Assembly (NCBI GenBank): GCA_938008665.1
Contig: CALLKA010000181.1
Span: 1 to 15,006 of the forward strand
DNA length: 15,006 nucleotides
Direction: 5' to 3'
Source: an uncultured Bacteroidota bacterium
GTDB lineage: Bacteria; Bacteroidota; Bacteroidia; Chitinophagales; Chitinophagaceae
The notes below the pieces were generated by a model. That model saw nothing but the letters and a program-made list of their open reading frames with translations. It did not search any database and was not told the DNA's origin. The stretch's first letter is position 1. Each line of letters begins with the position of its first letter. This document shows, in pieces, positions 1 to 6,105 of this stretch. The position numbers were made by a program, and so were the translations under genes.

Positions 1-54
1 TCCTACATTTTTAGGATTAGAATAATGATCGATTACTTTATCTGAATATGCCAT
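1..54 (-). CDS. iscU: IscU Fe-S cluster scaffold protein, N-terminal fragment (cut by window edge)
   Basis: The minus strand from an ATG at 54 reads 18 codons to the window edge, giving MAYSDKVIDHYSNPKNVG. This matches the conserved start of IscU, the scaffold on which [2Fe-2S] clusters are assembled from sulfur supplied by IscS. The conserved cysteines lie outside the window and cannot be checked. The gene begins 57 nt after the iscS stop on the same strand, which fits the usual iscS-iscU operon order and supports the identification despite the short fragment. The spacer between the two genes is very AT-rich and has no clear Shine-Dalgarno sequence, as is common in Bacteroidota. A NifU-type scaffold is the only real alternative. 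Confidence 0.85.
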   Translation of the reverse strand, partial: MAYSDKVIDHYSNPKNVG

Positions 55-111
55 GGTTGTATTTTTAAATTTTTTAAAATATATTTTGCGAAAAAAAGCT
101 ACCTAATTTAT

Positions 112-1329
112 TTAGTGATGTGCCCATTGAATTGCATCAATGTCAACGCCATCCTTAAACATTTCCCAAAGTGGACTCATGTCTCTTAATTTTAAAACAG
201 TATCTGTAACTGCTTTAATAGTAAAATCAATTTGTTCCTCTGTAGTATACCTGCCCAATCCAAAACGAAGTGAACTATGTGCCAAATCATCCCCAAGTCC
301 TAATGCTTTTAAAACATAACTTGGTTCCAATGAAGCTGAAGTACATGCTGAACCAGAAGATAAAGCGATGTCTTTATTAAAGCCCATCATTAAACCTTCT
401 CCCTCAACATATTTAAATGAAATATTGCTAACGTGTGGTAATCGGTGTGCTGGATTTCCATTCACATATGACTCATCAATTTGCTTTAATGCATTTTCTA
501 ACTTATCTCTCAATTTTGAAATTCTTTCTGTATCAGATGCCATTTCTAATCTTGCTAATTCACAAGCTTTTCCAAATCCAACAATACCTGGCACATTTAA
601 AGTACCGCTGCGCATACCGCGCTCATGTCCACCACCATCTAATTGTGCAGTTACTTTAACACGTGGATTTTTACGTCGCACATATAAAGCGCCTACACCC
701 TTTGGACCATACATTTTATGTGCAGTGAATGCCATTAAATCAATGCCATCGGCATTGACATCCACTGGAATTTTTCCAACTGCTTGTACCGCATCTGTGA
801 AAAATAAGGCACCATGCTTTTTGGCAATCGCACTAATTTCTTTCACTGGTTGTATCACTCCAATTTCATTATTTGCATACATGATCGCCACCAAAATAGT
901 GGTTGGTCTCATGGCTGCTTCTAATTGTTTTAAATCAATCAAACCATCAGGCTGTACTTCCAAATAAGTCACTTCAGCCCCTAATTTTTCAAGGTGCTTA
1001 CAAGTATCTAATACTGCCTTATGCTCTGTAGTACATGTAATGATATGATTGCCTTTGCTTGCATACATTTCAAATACCCCTTTAATACCTAGGTTATCCC
1101 CTTCAGTAGCACCCGAAGTAATAATAATTTCCTTTGGATCAGCGCCAATTAATTGCGCGATTTGCTCTCTCGCATAATCCACTGCTTCCTCAGCTTGCCA
1201 TCCAAAAGAATGGTTACGACTAGCCGCATTTCCGAAATTTTCGACAAAATAGGGTAACATCGCCTCTAAAACCCTTGGATCCATGGGTGTAGTTGCGTTA
1301 TGATCAAGATAAATTGGTAATTTTAACAT
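112..1329 (-). CDS. iscS: Cysteine desulfurase IscS
   Basis: Pyridoxal-phosphate enzyme that converts L-cysteine to L-alanine and carries the sulfur as a persulfide to IscU and other acceptors in the cytoplasm. The 405-residue length matches IscS (404 in E. coli). Visible landmarks are the N-terminal YLDHNATTP motif (7-15), SGATEGDN with TEHK (His103, cofactor stacking), Asp179 and Gln182 in FTDAVQA, the Schiff-base Lys205 in TAHKMYGPKG, and the mobile-loop Cys329 in SSGSACTSASLEPSYV. That loop and the intact C-terminus mark the housekeeping IscS/Nfs1 group rather than SufS. It is the first gene before iscU on the minus strand. A -7-like promoter element lies just upstream at 1356-1363. No iscR repressor gene precedes it; the upstream neighbour is a divergent epimerase gene. 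Start ATG at 1329 fits the family N-terminus. Confidence 0.97.
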   Translation of the reverse strand: MLKLPIYLDHNATTPMDPRVLEAMLPYFVENFGNAASRNHSFGWQAEEAVDYAREQIAQLIGADPKEIIITSGATEGDNLGIKGVFEMYASKGNHIITCTTEHKAVLDTCKHLEKLGAEVTYLEVQPDGLIDLKQLEAAMRPTTILVAIMYANNEIGVIQPVKEISAIAKKHGALFFTDAVQAVGKIPVDVNADGIDLMAFTAHKMYGPKGVGALYVRRKNPRVKVTAQLDGGGHERGMRSGTLNVPGIVGFGKACELARLEMASDTERISKLRDKLENALKQIDESYVNGNPAHRLPHVSNISFKYVEGEGLMMGFNKDIALSSGSACTSASLEPSYVLKALGLGDDLAHSSLRFGLGRYTTEEQIDFTIKAVTDTVLKLRDMSPLWEMFKDGVDIDAIQWAHH

Positions 1330-1355
1330 GTTGGAATTTAGTTTTTTCTAAAGCA

Positions 1356-1363
1356 CAAAAGTA
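1356..1363 (-). promoter_or_regulatory. Putative -7 promoter element for iscS
   Basis: The minus strand reads TACTTTTG, an exact match to the Bacteroidota -7 consensus TAnnTTTG. It ends 26 nt before the iscS start codon. No clear -33 TTTG is visible at the usual distance, so the call rests on this box and on the similar spacing seen upstream of acpP and of the YcxB-like gene. Confidence 0.45.
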
Positions 1364-1439
1364 ACGCTTAGGGCTTGATTTTGCTGAATTCGTTCGGTTT
1401 TGAGTGTAATTTTTTCCCAATTCGTAAAACAAAATAGGC

Positions 1440-1844
1440 ATGGATTTTAAAGTAGAACATATCGGCATCGCAGTTAAGGACTTAAACGCAAGTATCTCCT
1501 TATATGAACAACTATTGGGTAGCCCTTGCTATAAAACAGAATCCGTGGCATCGGAACAGGTAGAAACGGCCTTTTTTTTACAAAACCATACCAAAATTGA
1601 ACTTGTTGCGAGTACTGATCCTGAAGGGGTGATTGCAAAATTTATTGATAAGAAAGGGGAAGGGCTGCACCATATCGCATTTGAAGTACCCGATATTATT
1701 GCGGAAATGGACCGACTAAAAAATGCCGGATTCACCCTTTTAAATGAGCAACCCAAAAAAGGGGCTGATCATAAATTGGTTTGCTTTATTCATCCAAAAA
1801 ATTGTAACGGGGTTTTAATTGAACTGTGCCAATCAACACATTAA
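1440..1844 (+). CDS. mce: Methylmalonyl-CoA epimerase (VOC superfamily)
   Basis: Small cytosolic metalloenzyme that interconverts (2R)- and (2S)-methylmalonyl-CoA, linking propionyl-CoA and succinyl-CoA metabolism. The 134 residues cover two beta-alpha-beta-beta-beta modules of the vicinal-oxygen-chelate fold. Likely metal ligands are His7 in EHIGIAV, Glu54 in KIELVAS, His77 or His78 in GLHHIAFEV, and Glu128 in VLIELCQ. The GEGLHHIAFEV segment is characteristic of epimerases rather than of glyoxalase I. The gene is alone on the plus strand, divergent from iscS, and its TAA lies 1 nt from the rnc stop on the other strand. A weak -7-like box, TAATTTTT (1407-1414, one mismatch to TAnnTTTG), ends 25 nt before the ATG. 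No terminator is visible before it runs into rnc. Another VOC-family lyase is possible but less likely. Confidence 0.88.
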   Translation: MDFKVEHIGIAVKDLNASISLYEQLLGSPCYKTESVASEQVETAFFLQNHTKIELVASTDPEGVIAKFIDKKGEGLHHIAFEVPDIIAEMDRLKNAGFTLLNEQPKKGADHKLVCFIHPKNCNGVLIELCQSTH

Positions 1845-1845
1845 T

Positions 1846-2553
1846 TTAAATGCTCAAAACCTCAATTGCTTTTTGTGCTGCCAATTGACTAGCATCTTTT
1901 TTTGTATACCCTTTTTGACTGGTAACCACATCGCCATCCAATACTACATTGATAGTAAATAAACGACGACGGCCTTCTAACTGTTCCCCTGCCAAAACAA
2001 AATCAACCTGCTTGCCTTGCTTTAAGGCCCATCCAATAATTTTATTTTTGATATTGATATCAATCAACTCCAATTCATCCATGAATAAATAAGGTTGAAT
2101 CATTTTATTTACAATCCATTTTTTGGTAAACTCGTATTTTTTATCAATGTAAATGGCGCCCACTAAGGCTTCCAAGGTATTTCCAAATATTTGACTTGTT
2201 TTTAATCCGCCATCTAACTTATTGAATTTGGTTAATCTTTTCAAACCCATCTGAATCGCAATAAGATTTAATTGCTGACGATTCACCATTTTACTGCGCA
2301 TCTCCGTTAAAAAACCTTCGCCTTTATATGGATACTTTTTAAATAAATAATCCGCTACCACCGAACCAATAATCGCATCCCCTAAAAACTCAAGGCGCTC
2401 ATTATTTTCAGAGGAATGTTCTTTTACCGAACGATGATTTAAGGCTGTTTGAAATAATAATATATTATTAGTGGAATAACCAATGAGTAAAACCAGGTTT
2501 TTTTCAAAAGCAGATTTCTTAAAGAAAGAAAGTAAGTGTTGAATTTTTTTCAC
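1846..2553 (-). CDS. rnc: Ribonuclease III
   Basis: Double-strand-specific endoribonuclease that processes rRNA precursors and RNA duplexes. The 235 residues comprise a catalytic domain (about 15-155) with the signature NERLEFLGDAI (51-61; Glu52, Glu55, Asp59) and a C-terminal double-stranded-RNA-binding domain (about 165-235) ending in the usual GYTKKDASQLAAQKA helix. In the second metal-binding motif the residue matching E. coli Asp114 is Asn125, within FGNTLEALVGAIY; Glu128 (E. coli Glu117) is kept. The start is a GTG at 2553: no ATG occurs before residue 85, and AAGGA lies 9 nt upstream, inside the fabF stop region. The gene starts 5 nt after fabF, so it is translated as the last gene of acpP-fabF-rnc, an order common in bacteria. 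Confidence 0.95.
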   Translation of the reverse strand: MKKIQHLLSFFKKSAFEKNLVLLIGYSTNNILLFQTALNHRSVKEHSSENNERLEFLGDAIIGSVVADYLFKKYPYKGEGFLTEMRSKMVNRQQLNLIAIQMGLKRLTKFNKLDGGLKTSQIFGNTLEALVGAIYIDKKYEFTKKWIVNKMIQPYLFMDELELIDINIKNKIIGWALKQGKQVDFVLAGEQLEGRRRLFTINVVLDGDVVTSQKGYTKKDASQLAAQKAIEVLSI

Positions 2554-2558
2554 TAAAA

Positions 2559-3812
2559 TTAATCCTTGTATTTTTTCACAATCACACAGGCATTATGGCC
2601 ACCGAAACCAAAAGTATTACTTAAGGCCGCATTTATTGTTCTCTTTTGCGCTTTATTGAATGTGAAATTTAAACGACTGTCTAGCTCAGGATCATCTGTA
2701 AAGTGATTGATGGTAGGTGGTACAATATCATGTATCACAGATTGTATACAAGCGATCGCTTCAATAACGCCGGCTGCACCTAAACAATGCCCAGTCATTG
2801 ACTTTGTACTACTTATATTTAAAGAATAGGCATGCTCGCCAAAAACAGAAGTAATTGCTTTGGTTTCGGCAATGTCACCCAATGGTGTTGAAGTGCCATG
2901 CGTATTGATATAATCAATATCACTCGGTTGCATGCCTGCATCCCTTAAAGCTGCAATCATTACATTTTTAGCTCCCAATCCATCCGGATGTGGTGCTGTT
3001 AAATGATAGGCATCTGCGGTTGCACCACCGCCCACTACTTCGCAATATATTTTAGCGCCACGTTTTTTGGCGTGTTCTAATTCCTCTAATACTAAAACAC
3101 CCGAAGCTTCACCCATAATAAAACCATCCCGATCCTTATCATATGGTCTGCTTGCTGTTTTAGGATCATCATTACGCTCACTCATCGCCTTCATTGCATT
3201 AAAACCACCAATACCAGCAGCTCCAATAACAGATTCAGCACCCCCAGTAATAATTATATCCGCTTTGCCTAGTTTTAAATTATCCATGGCAGTGACCATG
3301 GCATTTGTACTTGAAGCACATGCGCTTACCACGGCAAAATTGGGTCCACGAAATCCATGTTTCATTGAAATTTGTCCAGCAGCAATATCCAATATCATTT
3401 TTGGAATGAAGAAAGGATTGAACCTCGGTGTCCCATCTCCTTTTACATAATTAGTTACTTCTTCACTAAAAGTATTTAACCCACCAATACCACTCGCGAA
3501 AATTACACCAACTCTATCATGGTCAACATTATTTTCAGTAATACCAGCATCTGCAACAGCTTGGTCACTAGCTACTAAAGCAATTTGCGCAAAACGATCC
3601 AACTTTCTTGCTTCCTTACGATCCATGAACTCCGTTGCATCAAAACCTTTTATCTCGCAAGCAAATCTTGTTTTGAATTTTGAAGCATCAAATTGTGTAA
3701 TCATGTCCGCACCTGATACGCCATTGATTAAGCTATCCCAATAAGCGTCTAGTGAGTTTCCAATAGGAGTAAGTGCTCCAATACCTGTAACTACGATGCG
3801 TTTGGTTTGCAT
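2559..3812 (-). CDS. fabF: 3-oxoacyl-[acyl-carrier-protein] synthase II (KAS II)
   Basis: Condensing enzyme of type II fatty acid synthesis: it joins malonyl-ACP to an acyl-ACP chain with loss of CO2, in the cytoplasm. The 417 residues show the full thiolase fold. The catalytic triad is Cys165 in VVSACASSTNAM, His305 in NTHGTSTPLGD and His342 in SMTGHCLGAAG, with the conserved Lys337. The C-terminus has the usual NTFGFGGHNAC glycine loop. Length and start agree with FabF of other bacteria (412-420 residues). It follows acpP, which encodes its substrate carrier, by 104 nt; that gap holds a strong hairpin that may lower fabF expression relative to acpP. rnc follows after 5 nt. The A-rich run before the ATG is the only ribosome-binding candidate. 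Confidence 0.97.
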   Translation of the reverse strand: MQTKRIVVTGIGALTPIGNSLDAYWDSLINGVSGADMITQFDASKFKTRFACEIKGFDATEFMDRKEARKLDRFAQIALVASDQAVADAGITENNVDHDRVGVIFASGIGGLNTFSEEVTNYVKGDGTPRFNPFFIPKMILDIAAGQISMKHGFRGPNFAVVSACASSTNAMVTAMDNLKLGKADIIITGGAESVIGAAGIGGFNAMKAMSERNDDPKTASRPYDKDRDGFIMGEASGVLVLEELEHAKKRGAKIYCEVVGGGATADAYHLTAPHPDGLGAKNVMIAALRDAGMQPSDIDYINTHGTSTPLGDIAETKAITSVFGEHAYSLNISSTKSMTGHCLGAAGVIEAIACIQSVIHDIVPPTINHFTDDPELDSRLNFTFNKAQKRTINAALSNTFGFGGHNACVIVKKYKD

Positions 3813-3825
3813 GAAAATCTTTTTT

Positions 3826-3870
3826 AAAAATTAAATCCGCCTTTAAAGCAAAGGCTCAAAAAGGCGGATT
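3826..3870 (-). terminator. Hairpin with short U-tract between acpP and fabF (attenuator or partial terminator)
   Basis: A perfect 11-bp inverted repeat pairs 3860-3870 with 3834-3844 around a 15-nt loop. On the minus strand the 3' arm AAAGGCGGATT is followed by TAATTTTT. This looks like an intrinsic terminator or attenuator placed after acpP and before fabF. It could also be an RNA-processing or 3'-end-stabilising structure. A partial stop here would give more acpP than fabF message, in keeping with the high demand for acyl carrier protein. Confidence 0.6.
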
Positions 3871-3916
3871 AAAATATGCCGATGTATCAAGTTTGATTTA
3901 CAATAAAGTAAACTTA

Positions 3917-4153
3917 CTATTTAGCGTGTTCCTCTAAATAAGTAACTGCTTGACCTACGGTAGTAATAGTTTCTGCTTGTTCATCAGGAATAGAAATATT
4001 AAATTCTTTTTCAAATTCCATAATTAATTCAACGGTGTCTAATGAATCAGCGCCCAAATCATTTGTAAAGGAAGCCTCGTTTGTAACTTCTGCTTCATCC
4101 ACACCTAATTTGTCAACGATAATTTTTTTAACTCTAGTAGCGATGTCTGACAT
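3917..4153 (-). CDS. acpP: Acyl carrier protein
   Basis: Small acidic carrier that holds growing acyl chains on a 4'-phosphopantetheine arm during fatty acid synthesis and also donates acyl groups to lipid pathways. The 78-residue length is typical. The attachment residue is Ser37 in the canonical DLGADSLDTVEL motif, and the four-helix pattern with an acidic helix II (VELIMEFEKEF) is clear. It is the first gene of acpP-fabF-rnc on the minus strand. A -7-like promoter box lies 23 nt before the ATG. The downstream hairpin at 3834-3870 separates it from fabF. Confidence 0.97.
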   Translation of the reverse strand: MSDIATRVKKIIVDKLGVDEAEVTNEASFTNDLGADSLDTVELIMEFEKEFNISIPDEQAETITTVGQAVTYLEEHAK

Positions 4154-4176
4154 TGTAAAAAGTTTTGTTTACGGCG

Positions 4177-4184
4177 CAAAAATA
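4177..4184 (-). promoter_or_regulatory. Putative -7 promoter element for acpP
   Basis: The minus strand reads TATTTTTG, matching TAnnTTTG, and ends 23 nt before the acpP ATG, which would give a short 5' leader. No convincing -33 TTTG is seen; TTCG at 4201-4204 is close but has only a 16-nt spacer. Confidence 0.45.
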
Positions 4185-4287
4185 TACTTTTTGTTAAAAA
4201 CGAAGTATTTTATTTGCCTTTTTGTTTACACAATTTAACCCTTATTTGAAATAAAGGGTGTATTTGGCTGATTTAGCTATAAAAGCA

Positions 4288-4332
4288 GGCAAAATCAAGG
4301 TATTCTGACCTATTCAGGACCTGAATTTTGCT
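4288..4332. other. Extended imperfect hairpin in the intergenic region upstream of acpP
   Basis: Pairing is 4289-4295 with 4325-4331 (7 bp), a 2x2 internal mismatch, 4298-4300 with 4320-4322 (3 bp), a 2-nt bulge, and 4303-4308 with 4314-4319 (6 bp including one G-U) around the loop CCTAT. The inner part includes a 15-bp DNA dyad at 4312-4326, ATTCAGG-A-CCTGAAT. It may be a weak terminator for the YcxB-like gene (TTTT follows a few nt after the stem on the minus strand), a protein-binding dyad, or a small RNA structure. The rest of 4154-4409 holds only a smaller bulged hairpin at 4238-4259 and the acpP promoter box. Confidence 0.4.
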
Positions 4333-4409
4333 ATATAATACATAGTTATTCACAAGAACAAACAAGGGTTAGTGGCTAGGAAAAGCTTCGTGGATTATAC
4401 TAGCTCGGA

Positions 4410-4892
4410 TTAGGATTTATTGTCTTTTTGTTTTTGCTTTAAGATACCCCTGATCTCATGTTGCTGCTCCATAGGGATAGTACCCTTACTTACAAGAAAA
4501 AAGGTCTTAGGCCCAAAATAAAGATGCAAGAAATAAGGACTTTCAAAATAGTAGGTGAGCTCGGACCATTGCCATTGCGCCTCCGCATTTTCTGAAACCA
4601 AGTTGGCACCATGTTGGTTATAGCTAAATTCCCAATTGGATTTAAATAATTTTGTTTTCTTGTAAAAAATAATTGGAAGAAGATACCAAAAAAGTAACAT
4701 TAATATTAACCACAAAACTGAACCAAACAAGAAAAGCTCTGGTCGTATTTTTTTTTGAAATAATAATACCGCTGTCACAATCGCATAAATATTGACTGCA
4801 ATCATTAACCCTTTAATTTCAGATTGCTTTATAAAATGATATCGAAGTGCTTGCAATACTTCCTTCTTGTTATAACTAATTAAAAAAGACAT
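4410..4892 (-). CDS. Small membrane protein, YcxB-like
   Basis: A 160-residue protein with two hydrophobic segments, about residues 28-45 (GLMIAVNIYAIVTAVLLF) and 52-75 (LFLFGSVLWLILMLLFWYLL), separated by a short basic loop. A cytoplasmic-type tail of about 85 residues follows. The tail pattern (a short strand run, then QWQWSELTYYFESPYFLHLYF, then a lysine-containing strand FFLVSKGTIP and a final helix) resembles the C-terminal domain of the YcxB-like family, a PH-like module of unknown function. No signal peptide or enzyme motif is present. It is transcribed toward acpP but separated from it by 256 nt with its own hairpins, so it is probably a separate unit. A -7 box lies 25 nt before its ATG. 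Function is unknown; the family call is from pattern alone. Confidence 0.7.
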   Translation of the reverse strand: MSFLISYNKKEVLQALRYHFIKQSEIKGLMIAVNIYAIVTAVLLFQKKIRPELFLFGSVLWLILMLLFWYLLPIIFYKKTKLFKSNWEFSYNQHGANLVSENAEAQWQWSELTYYFESPYFLHLYFGPKTFFLVSKGTIPMEQQHEIRGILKQKQKDNKS

Positions 4893-4917
4893 GTGTAAAT
4901 AATTACTGTTAAGAAGA

Positions 4918-4925
4918 CAAAGTTA
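4918..4925 (-). promoter_or_regulatory. Putative -7 promoter element for the YcxB-like gene
   Basis: The minus strand reads TAACTTTG, an exact match to TAnnTTTG, ending 25 nt before the ATG at 4892. No clear -33 box is visible. The plus-strand GH53 gene diverges from the same 98-nt interval. Confidence 0.45.
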
Positions 4926-4958
4926 CTACACCAGGCATGTATTGAACGATAAATTTTA

Positions 4959-4966
4959 AAATTTTG
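4959..4966 (+). promoter_or_regulatory. Possible -7 promoter element for the GH53 gene
   Basis: AAATTTTG differs from TAnnTTTG only at the first base and ends 24 nt before the GH53 ATG at 4991, the same spacing as the other candidate boxes in this window. In such AT-rich sequence a one-mismatch hit is weak evidence. Confidence 0.25.
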
Positions 4967-4990
4967 TGGTATATTTAAAATAAAATAAGC

Positions 4991-6028
4991 ATGCCGAAAT
5001 ATATTCACTTCGCAATTTTAACTTGGGCTTTTTTACTTTGCGCATGCGCTAAAGCGAGTAATACCAATACCACCAATACACCTATTATAAGTGATACTAG
5101 TTTTTACGCAAAGGGGGCCGATATTGGCTGGCTAAGCCAAATGGAAAATGAGGGCAAAAAATTTTATGACGCTGCTGGCAAACAAATGGATTGTATTGAA
5201 TTATTGAAAAGCAAAGGGATCAATTCCATTCGATTAAGGGTATGGGTAAACCCCGCTACCATTTATTGTGGTACGAGTGATGTAATTGCGCAAGCTAGAA
5301 GAGCACAAAATTTGGGTATGAAAATTATGATCGATTTTCATTATAGTGATTGGTGGGCTGATCCAGGCAAACAAAACAAACCTGCAGCTTGGAAAACTTT
5401 AAATTTTGATGCACTTACTACTACCTTATATACTTACACCAAAGAGGTCGTTACACAATTAAAAAATAATGGCATTACCCCAACCTGGATTCAAATTGGG
5501 AATGAAACCAATGACGGTATGCTTTGGGAGGATGGTCGTGCTTCAAAAAGTATGGTGAATTTTGCTGCTTTATTAAATGCAGGCGCGAAAGCAGTGAGAG
5601 AAACAAGTCCTAATTCAAAAATTATTGTACATATTTCCAATGGGTATGACAATGCAATGTTTCGGTGGATGTTTGATGGCTTAAAAACAAATAAAGTAGA
5701 TTACGATATCATCGCAATGTCATTGTATCCTGACCCTAATAATTGGCAAACAACCACTGAACAATGTTATACAAATATGTTAGACATGATTGCCCGCTAT
5801 GGCAAGCCAATCATGATTAGCGAAGTAGGCATGGATGTATCAAAAGCAACCGAATGCAAAAACTTTTTAACGGATATCATTAAAAAAAATAAATCACTAG
5901 CCAATCATATGGGGCTCGGTGTTTTTTATTGGGAACCGCAATGTCATAATAATTGGCAAGGATATAATATGGGCGCATTCTCAAATGATGGTAAACCTAC
6001 TGTTGCGATGGATGCATTTTTGAATTAA
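4991..6028 (+). CDS. Arabinogalactan endo-beta-1,4-galactanase (GH53), lipoprotein
   Basis: Endo-acting glycosidase predicted to cut beta-1,4-galactan, a side chain of pectin, by the retaining mechanism. The N-terminus is a lipoprotein signal with lipobox LCAC (lipidated Cys19), so the enzyme should be membrane-anchored, probably at the cell surface. A short Thr/Asn-rich linker (22-35) leads to a single GH53 TIM barrel (about 37-345). Landmarks are FYAKGADIGWLSQME at the barrel start, SIRLRVWVNP (79-88), DFHYSDWWADPGKQ (115-128), the acid/base Glu172 in IQIGNETNDGMLW, and the nucleophile Glu278 in ISEVGMD. The length of 345 suits a one-domain member. The gene stands alone on the plus strand and converges on the SusE-like gene across a shared terminator. 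Nothing else in the window acts on galactan. Confidence 0.92.
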   Translation: MPKYIHFAILTWAFLLCACAKASNTNTTNTPIISDTSFYAKGADIGWLSQMENEGKKFYDAAGKQMDCIELLKSKGINSIRLRVWVNPATIYCGTSDVIAQARRAQNLGMKIMIDFHYSDWWADPGKQNKPAAWKTLNFDALTTTLYTYTKEVVTQLKNNGITPTWIQIGNETNDGMLWEDGRASKSMVNFAALLNAGAKAVRETSPNSKIIVHISNGYDNAMFRWMFDGLKTNKVDYDIIAMSLYPDPNNWQTTTEQCYTNMLDMIARYGKPIMISEVGMDVSKATECKNFLTDIIKKNKSLANHMGLGVFYWEPQCHNNWQGYNMGAFSNDGKPTVAMDAFLN

Positions 6029-6046
6029 TCCCATCATTTAAGCAAT

Positions 6047-6090
6047 AAAAAACCCTTCCTCCGCTTGCGCGAAGGAAGGGTTTTAATTTT
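6047..6090. terminator. Bidirectional intrinsic terminator between GH53 and susE-like genes
   Basis: A 12-bp stem pairs 6049-6060 with 6073-6084 around a 12-nt loop; the arms contain AAAACCCTTCC and GGAAGGGTTTT. The plus strand continues TTTTAATTTT after the stem, and the minus strand ends the stem in a T-run followed by TTATTGC. It therefore has the features of a terminator for both converging genes. Confidence 0.88.
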
Positions 6091-6105
6091 ATACAATAAC
6101 TTGAA

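Noticed and set aside
368..967. A 199-codon open frame on the plus strand opposite iscS
   Set aside because: It is the complement of a well-conserved gene, its translation has no recognisable domain, and it has no promoter or ribosome site.
4035..4238. A plus-strand frame of 67 codons that leaves acpP and runs into the intergenic region
   Set aside because: Half is antisense to acpP; the rest is AT-rich hydrophobic translation with no family resemblance and no start signal.
4238..4259. Hairpin ACCCTT/AAGGGT as a terminator for the YcxB-like gene
   Set aside because: The stem has a bulge and a 3-nt loop, and neither strand has a U-tract after it, so it is noted only within the intergenic description.
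4333..4409. Possible small RNA or tRNA-like sequence downstream of the YcxB-like gene
   Set aside because: No cloverleaf arms, conserved TTC loop or clear promoter could be found.
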